Assembly (NCBI GenBank): GCA_012862575.1
Contig: BLSF01000007.1
Location: 124,001-188,000 of the forward strand
Direction: 5' to 3'
DNA from: Parietichytrium sp. I65-24A
Lineage: Eukaryota; Sar; Bigyra; Thraustochytrida; Thraustochytriidae
DNA length: 64,000 nt
The notes beneath the pieces are model-generated. The model did not search any database. It saw nothing but the letters and a program-made list of their open reading frames with translations, and had not been told where the DNA came from. How positions within the stretch are numbered: position 1 is the stretch's first letter; each line of letters begins with the position of its first letter. Positions 42,796 through 52,592 of the stretch are shown here, piece after piece. Made by a program: the position numbers and the translations under genes.

Positions 42796-45700
42796 TCAGT
42801 ATGGGCATTTATAAGGCTGAGGAAGTCCGGTTGTGGTGTAATGAGGAAAGTTTCCAGAAGGATCATGGAACGTGCTCAAAATTTGGTCCGCTGTGATGGT
42901 GACGACCTTGTGCGGGATCTCCACGTGTCTTGCGGGTGCAGAGGGCGTGACTTTGGCGCCAAGTCCAGAGACCTGAACGCTCAAAATTCTCGATTTGGGA
43001 CTCGTTGGAAGGATCCAGTCCTTGTAACACTGCACGAGGCGGGCCTTCTCCACTCCAAAAAGTGCGAACGCTTCAAGCTTGGACTCGTGCCAGAGAAAGC
43101 CATGGTCTGCAATAGGCGACCAGTGGCGCTTGGCGGATTCTCCAAGGTTGTTGTCATCCTCCAACTTCACGCCAAGCAATGTTTGCGAGGCGTCCTCCAT
43201 GTCTTCCACGGCCAAGTCCTCGAGTTGCTTAGTAAAGTCCTCAAGAAATGCAAATACGTGAGCTTGCAACTGCAATGGTGTGTGCGTCGCGGAAGTAACA
43301 CGAACGACGAACCCAATTATCTTATTCGTCAATCGGACACCACAAGACACAGAGTAACCCAGTTGTTTTTTGGTGCGCAGCTGGTCATATATCGGCTCTT
43401 CAATGAGTTGCTCGATGAGATCCAAGGTCACGCGATTCTGAAGCGAATCCTGCCCAATCTGAAAATACATCTCAAGAGAATTGTTTTTGTCGTTGGGGTC
43501 CTTGCTGGTCTCAGAAACAACGTACATAGTGGCAGGCTGAAAATGGGAAACCTTGTGTGAGGGGAACTTTGATCGTGAAAGATGAGCGATTTTCATCTTG
43601 TCAAAATGTTTGGTCACCATACCACAAAGAGCGCGCGCGTCTTCTTTAGGGTGGATGTTGCCGCACAAAAGGCCGTCCAGCATGCACTCTTTGAGCAATT
43701 CTGTACGGACAAAATTGACGAGATTCTCCAAGGACTGGAAATGTTCGCTCTGGATGCATTCCAGCATGTCGACTGCGCCATAGTGGGTCGGCTTCAGGCA
43801 ACGAAGACGCAAATTAGTCGCATATTTGGCGGATTTGGTCCCCGAGTTGCGATACGCGCGAATTAAGGCCTCCTTGTGCATGGTGAAACGATCACGCACT
43901 TTGGAGGTGAGTTCAATGCTCTTGGAGAGAAAGTGATCCAGTACAATGTCTACCAAGTTGAACAATTTGTCGCTAAACCCAAGAAAGTGAAGACGAAGCC
44001 CGGCTTCCGACTTGTGAACACTGTACTCGAGATCTGCCATTGATGCCAAGTAAGCTTCGTCCGTGAGCGAATCGATTACCAGCGAGACAAACAAATCTGT
44101 GGCTACTGTCGCCTCCAATGTCCGGATGGCAGAGTTTTCTGGGCCACAGACAACGTTCAAGTACAGTACAGTCTTTGGGATAGGAAAGTTGCGATCATGC
44201 AGGCACCAAAGGTTAAAAAAGTCCGTTGAACACTCTGAAAGCTGTGGGGTGTAGCAAGGCGAAATTGGTGGCATGCGATTCGCAGTTGCTTGAGCAGCAG
44301 AGGCGGATGATGAAGCACCCTCTCGAATCTCGAAAAGGCGCTCTGCGAAGGCGCTGAGTTGTTGCGAGCTATGGCAGGACTGGCCGCCCGCAAGAACGTG
44401 GCACTCAATCGAGTGTCCAGAGTTGTCGGCGCCTTTTCTTCGCTTTGCCTGCGTAATGCGTTGTAGCTGAATTATACGCTTGGAGCGATCCCATGACGAC
44501 ACCTCCGCGTCGACTTTTTCAAGACGGAGCTCCGCGTACATGTCATCAATATCGTCCTCAATTGCAACGCTGAGTACGAGAGTTTCAGAATTGAAATTTT
44601 GCACAAAACCATACATCCATCCGGTCTTCTTATCGTCTCGATCTCTGATTTTGATGAACGCACCGACCAGGGGATGAAGGGCCACGGAAGGTGCAAACGG
44701 CTTCAAGTTTATGTCTTCAGCGATGTACGGGTTATGGCGAGGGAGTTTAAAGCCCGAGGCACTAGGGCCGCCGTCGGACTCCTTTACGTGAGCAAATGTA
44801 TCGTTAATGACCTGCTGCCACTTTCGCAAAACGTCGTCGTCAATCTTCTCTATCCAGTACCTCGTGCCGAAATATGGCTCAACAAGAGGATCCTCCAGCT
44901 TCTCCAAGGCGGGATTGTGAGGAAATTGCGAGGCATATTCCATGGTTTCAGCTTCGTCAGCGTGAGACTCGTCCCCTTCACTCTGTCCCTCGGAAGCGCT
45001 ATCGTCGTCTTCGTCGTCCTCTGAGCCCTCGTCAGAGGAAGATCCTTCGTGATGTTTTACGTTCTCGCATAGATCGTCAGAGTCGCACTCCGCATCATCC
45101 TCTCCTTCCCCTGTTTGAAACGTCACCTCGTCTATACTCAATGACAAACTGGAGTCTTCGCCTGGCGTAGTATTCATAGGAGTGACTGGCGTGCCAGGTA
45201 CAGAATAGTCACGGTCGCGGCCGAAAAGGCTGGACACGAGGTCAACTCTCATGTTGTCCAGCGTAAAGCACTGCAAGAGCCGGTCCACCTCGACGGGATC
45301 CCACTCGCGAAATACATGCGGGGCTTCAAGGAGGTCTTGCCGCGCGATACCCCTCTGCGGGAGCATGTTCATGGCGTGATCTTGTACAGTGTCCATCGGG
45401 TCCGACTCCTCTAGAAACTGGTAGTCCAAATTTGCGCTTGCAGCGAGCTCATCGTGAACCCACTTTTGTGGGCCAAGTGCTCGGAGCATACTTACATATT
45501 CTAAAATGAGCTGAATCACCTCTGTCCAGGCACACATCCCCTTCTTTGTAAGATTGAGTATCACAGGAAAGAGCTGCACCCCGGTGTTTTGATCGAAATC
45601 ACCGTGGTCGCCGCCTGCAATTAGCGTTGTTGCCCAGCCTCGTGCTTTTGCAATCGATAAAACACTACCTTCTGACTCGTGTCCTAGCAAATGGGAAATG

Positions 45701-46773
45701 TAGTCTTCAGGCTTACTTTTGTAGTTGGAAAGTTGTGGCGGGAGTTGCCACGTAACTTTGAGACGGTGCACATCCATGATGGGCACCATGTATACGACAG
45801 AAGAGAGAGCGCAACGCTCTTCCAACAAGGTTGCTGACATGCCTCTTCCAGAGCCTTTCTCATTACACACGCTGGCAACCAGCTCCGAAGCACCTTGGAA
45901 GGGGTGCCCATACGGTTGAATGCTGAGAGGCTCAAATTTCCAGCTCGGGTCTGCATTCTCCGGGCATTTACGAATGTTGCTACACGTCGCAATGACAATC
46001 CTTTCGATTTCGTCCAGAGATAGCGGCGCGCAAATGCACAACTTCATGTTTTCGGAGACGTAGTGCTGGTCGTAAAAAGGGCGGAGAGCAGCAAATGGCT
46101 TCTCCCCTCGAAGGGTGCGCAGGTTACCCCAACCAAATTTGGAGAGAGGATGGCCACGACGGGCTGTTCGGCAAGACACCTCCTGTAGCCGGATGTTGTC
46201 GCTGCTTCTGGAGAGCTGGAACTCGCTCTCGATGGCCTTCAGCTCTCGCGAAACTGAATCTTTGCGCATCAGAGGAGAAATGAAAAATTGAGTGAAAATG
46301 TCCATAGCTTCCTCCAGAGTGCTTGATTTCGTTGTAAAATGGAAGCTGGTGTGCTCCCCCTCAGTGTACGCATTGGACTCTCCACCTTGCTTGGAAATAA
46401 ACTCATCAAAAGCGTTCTCTTTGGGGTACTTGGTCGAACCCATGAACAGCATGTGCTCGAGGAAATGCGCGAGTCCCTGGCATTCTTCCGGGTCATGGAA
46501 CGAGCCTACACCCACCGAAAGACAAACTGCGGCCCGCCGGGACCTTCCAAACGTATCATCCCCGCCGTCCTCGTCACCCTCCTCCTCATCATCCATCCCG
46601 TCGCTCTCGCCCTCCTGCTCGCCGTCCTCGTCGTCTCCAGCCCAATCAGCGACGCCATGCAGGTCAGATATCAGCATGCATTCCAGTCCGTTGCTCGTTA
46701 GCGTCACCAGCCTGTACGCCTTGTCATCCGACTTGGGCTTGCTCCCGTTCAAGTCTGGCCCTACCTCAGCCAT
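42796..46773 (-). CDS. Nardilysin/insulin-degrading-enzyme-like M16 metallopeptidase
   Basis: A 1325-residue M16 peptidase. The inverted zinc motif HFLEH is at about 103-107, with the downstream Glu in the GGESNAYTEGEHTSFHF region. The C-terminal half keeps the substrate-chamber motifs, for example EEPIYDQLRTKKQLGYSVSCGVR. Two acidic insertions are present: residues about 45-75 (DDEDGEQEGESDGMDDEEE) and about 575-625 (SSDEGSEDDEDDD). An acidic insert is the hallmark of nardilysin, which cuts at dibasic sites, so nardilysin is preferred over plain insulysin. All catalytic residues are intact. Single exon; MAEVGP is the chosen start. The tRNA gene is 275 bp downstream on the other strand. Confidence 0.9.
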   Translation of the reverse strand: MAEVGPDLNGSKPKSDDKAYRLVTLTSNGLECMLISDLHGVADWAGDDEDGEQEGESDGMDDEEEGDEDGGDDTFGRSRRAAVCLSVGVGSFHDPEECQGLAHFLEHMLFMGSTKYPKENAFDEFISKQGGESNAYTEGEHTSFHFTTKSSTLEEAMDIFTQFFISPLMRKDSVSRELKAIESEFQLSRSSDNIRLQEVSCRTARRGHPLSKFGWGNLRTLRGEKPFAALRPFYDQHYVSENMKLCICAPLSLDEIERIVIATCSNIRKCPENADPSWKFEPLSIQPYGHPFQGASELVASVCNEKGSGRGMSATLLEERCALSSVVYMVPIMDVHRLKVTWQLPPQLSNYKSKPEDYISHLLGHESEGSVLSIAKARGWATTLIAGGDHGDFDQNTGVQLFPVILNLTKKGMCAWTEVIQLILEYVSMLRALGPQKWVHDELAASANLDYQFLEESDPMDTVQDHAMNMLPQRGIARQDLLEAPHVFREWDPVEVDRLLQCFTLDNMRVDLVSSLFGRDRDYSVPGTPVTPMNTTPGEDSSLSLSIDEVTFQTGEGEDDAECDSDDLCENVKHHEGSSSDEGSEDDEDDDSASEGQSEGDESHADEAETMEYASQFPHNPALEKLEDPLVEPYFGTRYWIEKIDDDVLRKWQQVINDTFAHVKESDGGPSASGFKLPRHNPYIAEDINLKPFAPSVALHPLVGAFIKIRDRDDKKTGWMYGFVQNFNSETLVLSVAIEDDIDDMYAELRLEKVDAEVSSWDRSKRIIQLQRITQAKRRKGADNSGHSIECHVLAGGQSCHSSQQLSAFAERLFEIREGASSSASAAQATANRMPPISPCYTPQLSECSTDFFNLWCLHDRNFPIPKTVLYLNVVCGPENSAIRTLEATVATDLFVSLVIDSLTDEAYLASMADLEYSVHKSEAGLRLHFLGFSDKLFNLVDIVLDHFLSKSIELTSKVRDRFTMHKEALIRAYRNSGTKSAKYATNLRLRCLKPTHYGAVDMLECIQSEHFQSLENLVNFVRTELLKECMLDGLLCGNIHPKEDARALCGMVTKHFDKMKIAHLSRSKFPSHKVSHFQPATMYVVSETSKDPNDKNNSLEMYFQIGQDSLQNRVTLDLIEQLIEEPIYDQLRTKKQLGYSVSCGVRLTNKIIGFVVRVTSATHTPLQLQAHVFAFLEDFTKQLEDLAVEDMEDASQTLLGVKLEDDNNLGESAKRHWSPIADHGFLWHESKLEAFALFGVEKARLVQCYKDWILPTSPKSRILSVQVSGLGAKVTPSAPARHVEIPHKVVTITADQILSTFHDPSGNFPHYTTTGLPQPYKCPY

Positions 46774-48453
46774 CCTCGACGAACTCAACTCCACCAGTCT
46801 CCCCGACTTGCTTCCTTCCTTGCTTCCTCCCTTCCTTCCTTCCAGGCCACTCTCCGACGTGGACTACTATTCCTACCTTGCACGAACCAACCGCGGCGCA
46901 AACTCCCTCGCTTCTCTCTTTATCTCCCCGTCTCTGTCTCTCTCTGTCTCTATCTCTGTTCAGTCAGCTCAGCGAGCCACCATGAAGAATGCGGCTTGCT
47001 CCACACAAAATCCATCATCATACTCATCCGAGTCATACATCACAATCATTACTTAGAATTACTGCATTTCTGCTATTTCTGCCTTCGTCGCGAGTGCAGA
47101 TGGCGTCACGTAGAGTCTAGAGTGACATGGGCTGTGCGGGAGTGCAGTCACGATGTGCAGTATCAGTCCTGCGACGATCGTGAATGAATGTATTCACACA
47201 TGAATACACATGACTACACAAAACAATTGGTCGATGGAAATGTGCCTCTATCTATCTCTGTCTGTGAGAACTGAGAGAGAGAGAGAGAGAGTGCGGGTCG
47301 CTTGTGGATTGTTTCGTTGCGGGTCAATCGCTCAGCTCATAGTGCGGCGGTCAATGAGCTAGTCGATTGTTGTTGGGATGGAATTGTACTACTAGTATCT
47401 CGGGAAAAGATGCAAAAGTGTAATCTGAGAATATCTGAGAACGCAAAAGTGGACGACGGTGACGAGGGCATGACCATGACCATGGCCGATCGTCTGCTGT
47501 CTGCTAGTACCGACGGCTCTGACTGACTGTGAAGGAAAGAAAAAGAAAAAGCATAAACTCGACGCTGAATTTTCCAAAGGTGCGAAGTGAGTTTCTCATG
47601 GTGAAAAAATGGGCATCGGCGATGTTGGCGACTTGGAGCGCAAACCAAGAGGAAGGCGACGACGATTTCGCATGAGGAAGCCGCGCGAACTCGAAAACGT
47701 GCGTTCAAATGGGATGGATCTCGTGGGATATGTCATGGGACCGGCGAGCAGCAGGGAGAGAGACTCTGCGTCAAACAAAATCATCCTCCACACGTGACGA
47801 CTGTACAAATTGCGAGGCAATGGCCCATGGGTTGGGTTTAGCTTTGGCTTTTGGTGCATTGCCGTGCGTGATAGCCCTTATTACACAGGAAATTTCCTGG
47901 CTGACGAATCTATCATTTGTACAATCTCATGGCAAGGGAACACCTTCCTTTGGAACCCATCCGCGTCAAGCAGAGACACCGACGCTTAAACTATGCAATC
48001 CTCGCAAGCGGGTCCTATGAGGGTCTCCTCGCGCGCCGAAAACCAGCAGGCCAGGTTCAGGATGAGTGAGTGAGGGGCGGGGATCGCTGGCCAAGTGTAC
48101 TCAGAGCATTGGAGAATAGGCCTACTCTTCAGCTAGTCCAGGGTCACGAATAAGGTGGAGTAGTGCCGAAAAGTGACGGTTACGCATTTACACTGCATGC
48201 AGTGCTTGTGCTCCGGTACCGGTGTAAATGTGTGCCATCCCGGAAGTTGTGCACAGTGTTCGGGCGCGCACAGGCACGCATGCATGCACCCGCGTTCTGC
48301 GAGTTGAGTCTTTGGGCGGGTTGCAGCGGTTGGAGTGTAGCGAGGGAGCTCGCGTCTGGTCCAAATCGAGGCAGCATCGTTTGAAGGAAGAAAGATCGAC
48401 GGCAATCGTGGGCGAGGGAAGCAAGCGGCTGGGCGTTGTGTCTCAGCGGGAAG
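46774..48453. other. Intergenic, no gene supported
   Basis: 5' flank of the peptidase, with CTTCC and TCTCTGTC pyrimidine repeats (46805-46960), then about 1.4 kb of DNA with only short frames. Confidence 0.5.
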
Positions 48454-49287
48454 ATGGATTTTGATGAAATTGAAGACCATGAGAATGACCTGCGTCGCGG
48501 AAATCTAAGGGCGCCTTTCGCCGGCGCGGGCAAGGGGGGCGTGAAAAATGTCCAAGGTGTAAGAGCACGGACCACTTCGGACGGTGGACCGTTCAGGGCC
48601 AAAGAATCAGGCAAGTTGCGACAACGTCGAGGGTCTGCCGGAGGCTCTGACGGGTACGAGTCCGCCCTGGACAGGATAGGAGTCTTAGATGAAGAGAACA
48701 AGAACTTGCGGAGGCAGGTGTCTAAATTGAAATTGAGCCTAGCGCTCACAGAAACAGAAGCTGTGAGGATCCGCGAGCCGCTCAGCGCGACGGGGACAGG
48801 TCCAGTCCTATCGCCAACCCTGAGAAGTATGGAGAATCGCGGCGCTCACATGAGCAGCACATTAAGCGATATCCCCGATTTTGACAGTCTAGATCTAGAC
48901 TTCGACATCCGGACTCAGCTAGAGCAGCTTGGAGTGCCTTATTCTCCCAACTTGTCCGGTCAACTAGAATCAGAGACGTACGAAGGCGACAGTTTGAGCC
49001 CTGAAGCGTTCCCAAGCAGTTCTCAGAATCAGAACGAACCTCCTTTGCAGTCTGACGCAGCCCCCGTGGACGACGAACCATCAGAGGCAGACAAATTTCA
49101 CATGAGCAAGTATGAGAACACGGACTGGAACTCTGTGTACCGTCTTTTGGTGCATAGTGAGTCTTTTCGCCTGGTCGGCACTGGTCGCTCCGTGCTTGAC
49201 CGACTGTCAGAGGGCAGTCGAAAAGATGTCATTTTACGGTACTGTGACATCCTCGACGAGATACGCAATACAAAGTATACCTCCTAA
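48454..49287 (+). CDS. Unknown protein with short coiled coil
   Basis: A 277-residue protein I do not recognise. The N-terminal 55 residues are basic and Gly-rich. A coiled coil follows at about 60-90 (LDEENKNLRRQVSKLKLSLALTE). The middle is acidic and Ser-rich (SDIPDFDSLDLDFDI). The end is a folded-looking segment (WNSVYRLLVHSESFRLVGTGRSVL...RYCDILDEIRN). This may be a small adaptor or cytoskeletal protein. MDFDEIEDHEND is chosen as the start since it is the first ATG. Confidence 0.65.
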   Translation: MDFDEIEDHENDLRRGNLRAPFAGAGKGGVKNVQGVRARTTSDGGPFRAKESGKLRQRRGSAGGSDGYESALDRIGVLDEENKNLRRQVSKLKLSLALTETEAVRIREPLSATGTGPVLSPTLRSMENRGAHMSSTLSDIPDFDSLDLDFDIRTQLEQLGVPYSPNLSGQLESETYEGDSLSPEAFPSSSQNQNEPPLQSDAAPVDDEPSEADKFHMSKYENTDWNSVYRLLVHSESFRLVGTGRSVLDRLSEGSRKDVILRYCDILDEIRNTKYTS

Positions 49288-50746
49288 CAAAATTTTGTTG
49301 TTTATTTCTTCCCCGAAAATTAAAATCCCGGTGGAAAACGCAGGAATCCGTGTGCTCTCTCTTCCAGGTATTCGTCCTCTTCAGATGATCTGTCGATTTG
49401 ACGAAACACTTACATGGTTCGAAACACAATCATTCAACTCTCAAACATCTTCAAAGAATATCGGCTCTATAATTGTCGCGCCATGGTGATTCCATGTTGT
49501 GTAAACCCTGTGTCACGAAATGTTTAGTTTTGGTGCGAGTCTTCCCACGTAGCGGCGTTGCGCATCCATTGATTGCTGCGACAAAGAAATAGCAAGACAA
49601 AGTCGACGATGAGTGCATGGACGCGCACGAGTCGCCGCCACATGCACGATGCACAAACTTGAAACGGAAAAAGTTGGTGCCACGAGAATTTCTTTACAAT
49701 TGATTGGCACTTTTGTGGGCATTCAAGTTGATACCGGCTAACGAGCAAACAAGCAAGCGAACGCGGAGGGCTGCTCACGTTTATCGTGCGTCATCATCAT
49801 CGCCCCCACCTCAGAGGCATTGTCCGATTCAGCATCAAACTCAGCGTCATCCCGAAGGCCCTGAACCAGGTAACGCCTTGATTAAGACCTCCTTCACCTG
49901 ACCCCGTGCAGGTAGGTCCGTACTTCATGTCGACCTTGATCACGCCACGCACTGGACCACGCGGGCATTGCCCCGAACACAATGGACTAAGAGACACACC
50001 AGATTTTGTGCAAGAGCCAAAAAGATCTGCAAGCTCTGCAAACTCCATTATCCATACGCGCTGGTCCTTCATTTCGTGACCGCGCGCAATGCATGGCAAT
50101 CCTTTCCATTCCACCAATCCCAAATCAATGACACTAAAGGCACTCCTGGCTCACTTTATCTAGTAGAGCTAGCTCTAGCGCCACTACCTGTTTAGCACGA
50201 CCGACTATATCTCCCTACGCTCGCAGTTGCCAGTTCCAAATCACTATCCTAGTAACTGTAAGTACGCGCTTACTAATAGAGTACTAGGTACTGATGTCTT
50301 GGCGCACACCCCTTCCGAAAAAGTGCGGCGTACTCGTCGGCTATGGTTTTGGTTAATAGCCGGAGGGTGGTTTGGCAACATTTGGCTGTCCTTGTAGTTA
50401 CAAAACAAAGAGGTACTAATGTTGTCGATAAGATATTGGGTAGGAGTAGTGGAAGAGAGTGAATGTACTGTCAGTGAACAGTGGTCCTCGAGTACAGCGT
50501 CTCTGGGGTCCGCGCTTGTACGCTGTGCTCGTAGTAGCAGAGATAGCTGACAATCTAGTATTTATTGTTGTGGTGTTGTGGTGTTGTGGTGTTGTGGTGT
50601 TGTGGTGGTCCAGCGGCTGCCCGGCTGCCCGTGAGAAAGAGCCGTCCTTGCTGTGGCTTTGGGTTTGGAGACACGCACGGGGAGCTTTCCCCATGCCCCA
50701 CGTGGGCTGCTGGCTCGGCGTGTTTTAGGGGCTCTCGCAGTCAACG
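49288..50746. other. Intergenic, no gene supported
   Basis: A minus-strand frame at 49797-50123 (108 codons) looks protein-like but matches nothing. The array at 50567 lies near the next gene. Confidence 0.5.
50567..50606. repeat. 8-bp tandem array (GTTGTGGT), five copies
   Basis: Five exact adjacent units ending 140 bp before the WSC-protein ATG. Unlike most other arrays here it is G/T-rich on the sense strand. Confidence 0.9.
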
Positions 50747-52366
50747 ATGCGCTCTGCTTGCTGCTTTGACCGACGGCTGGTGGCTGTGCTGGTTGCCATT
50801 ATTGTGCTTATTGCCAACTCGTGGCTTGGCACGGCTGGGCAGACGTGCGCCGCCCCCGCGTCAATTGGCCTCTCGATGGGTTCGATGGGCTCGAATGGCT
50901 CGACGGGAGCTGCGACGGAGGTAACCTTGGAGACGATGAGCTGGGCGTTGTGCGAAGAGCAGTGCAAGGAATTTAGGTTTGCTGGGATCGGAGGTGCAAG
51001 AAAGTGCCTGTGCACAAACGAGATCGAGCCTCTGGCCGTGGACGAAGCAGAGTGCTCGATGTCGTGCACAGGGGAGGCTGACTCACAATGCGGAGGCAGA
51101 TCGGCGATATCGGTGAAGACCTTGAGCGGACCCGAGCCTCAGTGGGTACGTGTCCAGGTCATCACCTCTCCCGAAGACGGTGACACGTCAGGGATTACGG
51201 ACGCAATGGAAAACACTTGCTTTCGGGGTGATTCAAGAGAGGGCAGTCACGTATCGGAGTTGGGCGAGAGCCATAACAGTTCGACGCCTTGCTGGAAAAC
51301 TGGCAAACTAAAACAACCTTCTGAGGAGCGGTTAGGGCGAACTCGGGGCGGATCTCAAGCCCAAGTAAGAATCATAACTGGGCCTTCATTACCTCCAACA
51401 CCAGCACCGTTTGGAGAAATCCACGCGGGGAGCAGCGGTGTAAACATTGCGCCTTCGTATACCTGGGAGCGAAGTAGCACTACATCGTGGAGCAAGAAGT
51501 GGGATGCTCGCTCTGTCGTAGTTGCGCCGGATCACCCAAGCCAAGTTGTTTGGTACGTCATTTCAGTTGTGCGGGCGTATCTTGACTACGCTCCGGTGAC
51601 GTGGATTCTGATGGGTAGCGATGATGCGTATGATTGGTATATTTTGGATTCGCGAATCGATTTTGAGTGGAACGACACGGACACGTTCACTTTCAAGGTT
51701 GAGGTCCCTGCTTATTACGAGCTTTATCGGCTTCTTGTCATGGAGGTGACGAAGTCTGGCGACATCGGATTAGTGATTGACGAAATCTACCTGTACGGTT
51801 TCTTGGACGAAACGCTCACCCCGACTCTGTCTACTGCAGCGCCAACTACTTCGCCAACAGCAACAGGAATATCAGGAAACGTGACCGATGATTTGGACAC
51901 CAGCCAAAGTGAAGATGGCCGCAACGTCGCAACAAGCGAAGGCTCCATTTCCATCACGGTTGGCTTGGTTTCCTTTGCGCTTTGTTTAGTTCTAATTCTG
52001 GTTTGCGTGTTGGGTATGTTCCTGTTCTTACGGCACAGGCAAGGAAATGGCAAGAGCCTGTTCGGTCTGCCCAGTACACACAACGACCACCGGCAGCAGC
52101 AGTATCTAAACGCTTTGCCTGCTGCTCACGTCAGGCCCGACCAGCCCCCAGCGCCACTCGAATATGACTACAACAAATCCCAGTCTACAATTGGAGGACA
52201 GTCGACTTACTCGACGCTGTTTCGATGGACTCGAGGAAAAGGTAAAAGTTCCGAGGATGCCGTGAGACCAACATTTGTTGTTCAGCCACGCGGCTCACCA
52301 AGCATTTCTGCGCAGTCATCCTTCGATGATGAAGTGGTGCCAGAGTCTGTCTCGAGTGAGCTTTGA
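50747..52366 (+). CDS. WSC-domain single-pass surface protein
   Basis: A 539-residue type I membrane protein. Signal peptide (about 1-32, ending near TAGQ), then a WSC-like cysteine region: CEEQCKEFRFAGIGGARKCLC followed by CSMSCTGEADSQCGGRSAISV. WSC domains bind cell-surface carbohydrates. At about 235-350 is a beta-rich domain with discoidin-like character (SYTWERSSTTSWSKKWDARS...IDEIYLYGF). A Thr/Pro-rich stalk follows, then one membrane helix at about 402-427 and a cytosolic tail of about 110 residues rich in Ser and Tyr. It could be a wall or matrix sensor. Convergent with ADC synthase, 226 bp between stops. Confidence 0.75.
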   Translation: MRSACCFDRRLVAVLVAIIVLIANSWLGTAGQTCAAPASIGLSMGSMGSNGSTGAATEVTLETMSWALCEEQCKEFRFAGIGGARKCLCTNEIEPLAVDEAECSMSCTGEADSQCGGRSAISVKTLSGPEPQWVRVQVITSPEDGDTSGITDAMENTCFRGDSREGSHVSELGESHNSSTPCWKTGKLKQPSEERLGRTRGGSQAQVRIITGPSLPPTPAPFGEIHAGSSGVNIAPSYTWERSSTTSWSKKWDARSVVVAPDHPSQVVWYVISVVRAYLDYAPVTWILMGSDDAYDWYILDSRIDFEWNDTDTFTFKVEVPAYYELYRLLVMEVTKSGDIGLVIDEIYLYGFLDETLTPTLSTAAPTTSPTATGISGNVTDDLDTSQSEDGRNVATSEGSISITVGLVSFALCLVLILVCVLGMFLFLRHRQGNGKSLFGLPSTHNDHRQQQYLNALPAAHVRPDQPPAPLEYDYNKSQSTIGGQSTYSTLFRWTRGKGKSSEDAVRPTFVVQPRGSPSISAQSSFDDEVVPESVSSEL

Positions 52367-52592
52367 GGAGATTCCTCCACTTTTGAAAAGACCAAAAGGG
52401 CAATATGAACTAATACATGTACAAATCTAAAAAGTGATTATTACACAAAAATACAGTAAAGTAGTGAGAATTTCTCGAAGACTGCCGAAGCAGCCCCCCT
52501 CTCTTTCTCTCCCCCCACCAAGAATGTTAGCGTGAATTCGCAGAAAGACGTTCTAGCGATGCAAGTCGCATCGCAAGCAAGAATTTGTGAAG

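Noticed and set aside
46292-47056. 254-codon plus-strand frame
   Set aside because: Antisense shadow of the nardilysin gene and its pyrimidine-rich 5' flank, with no domain.
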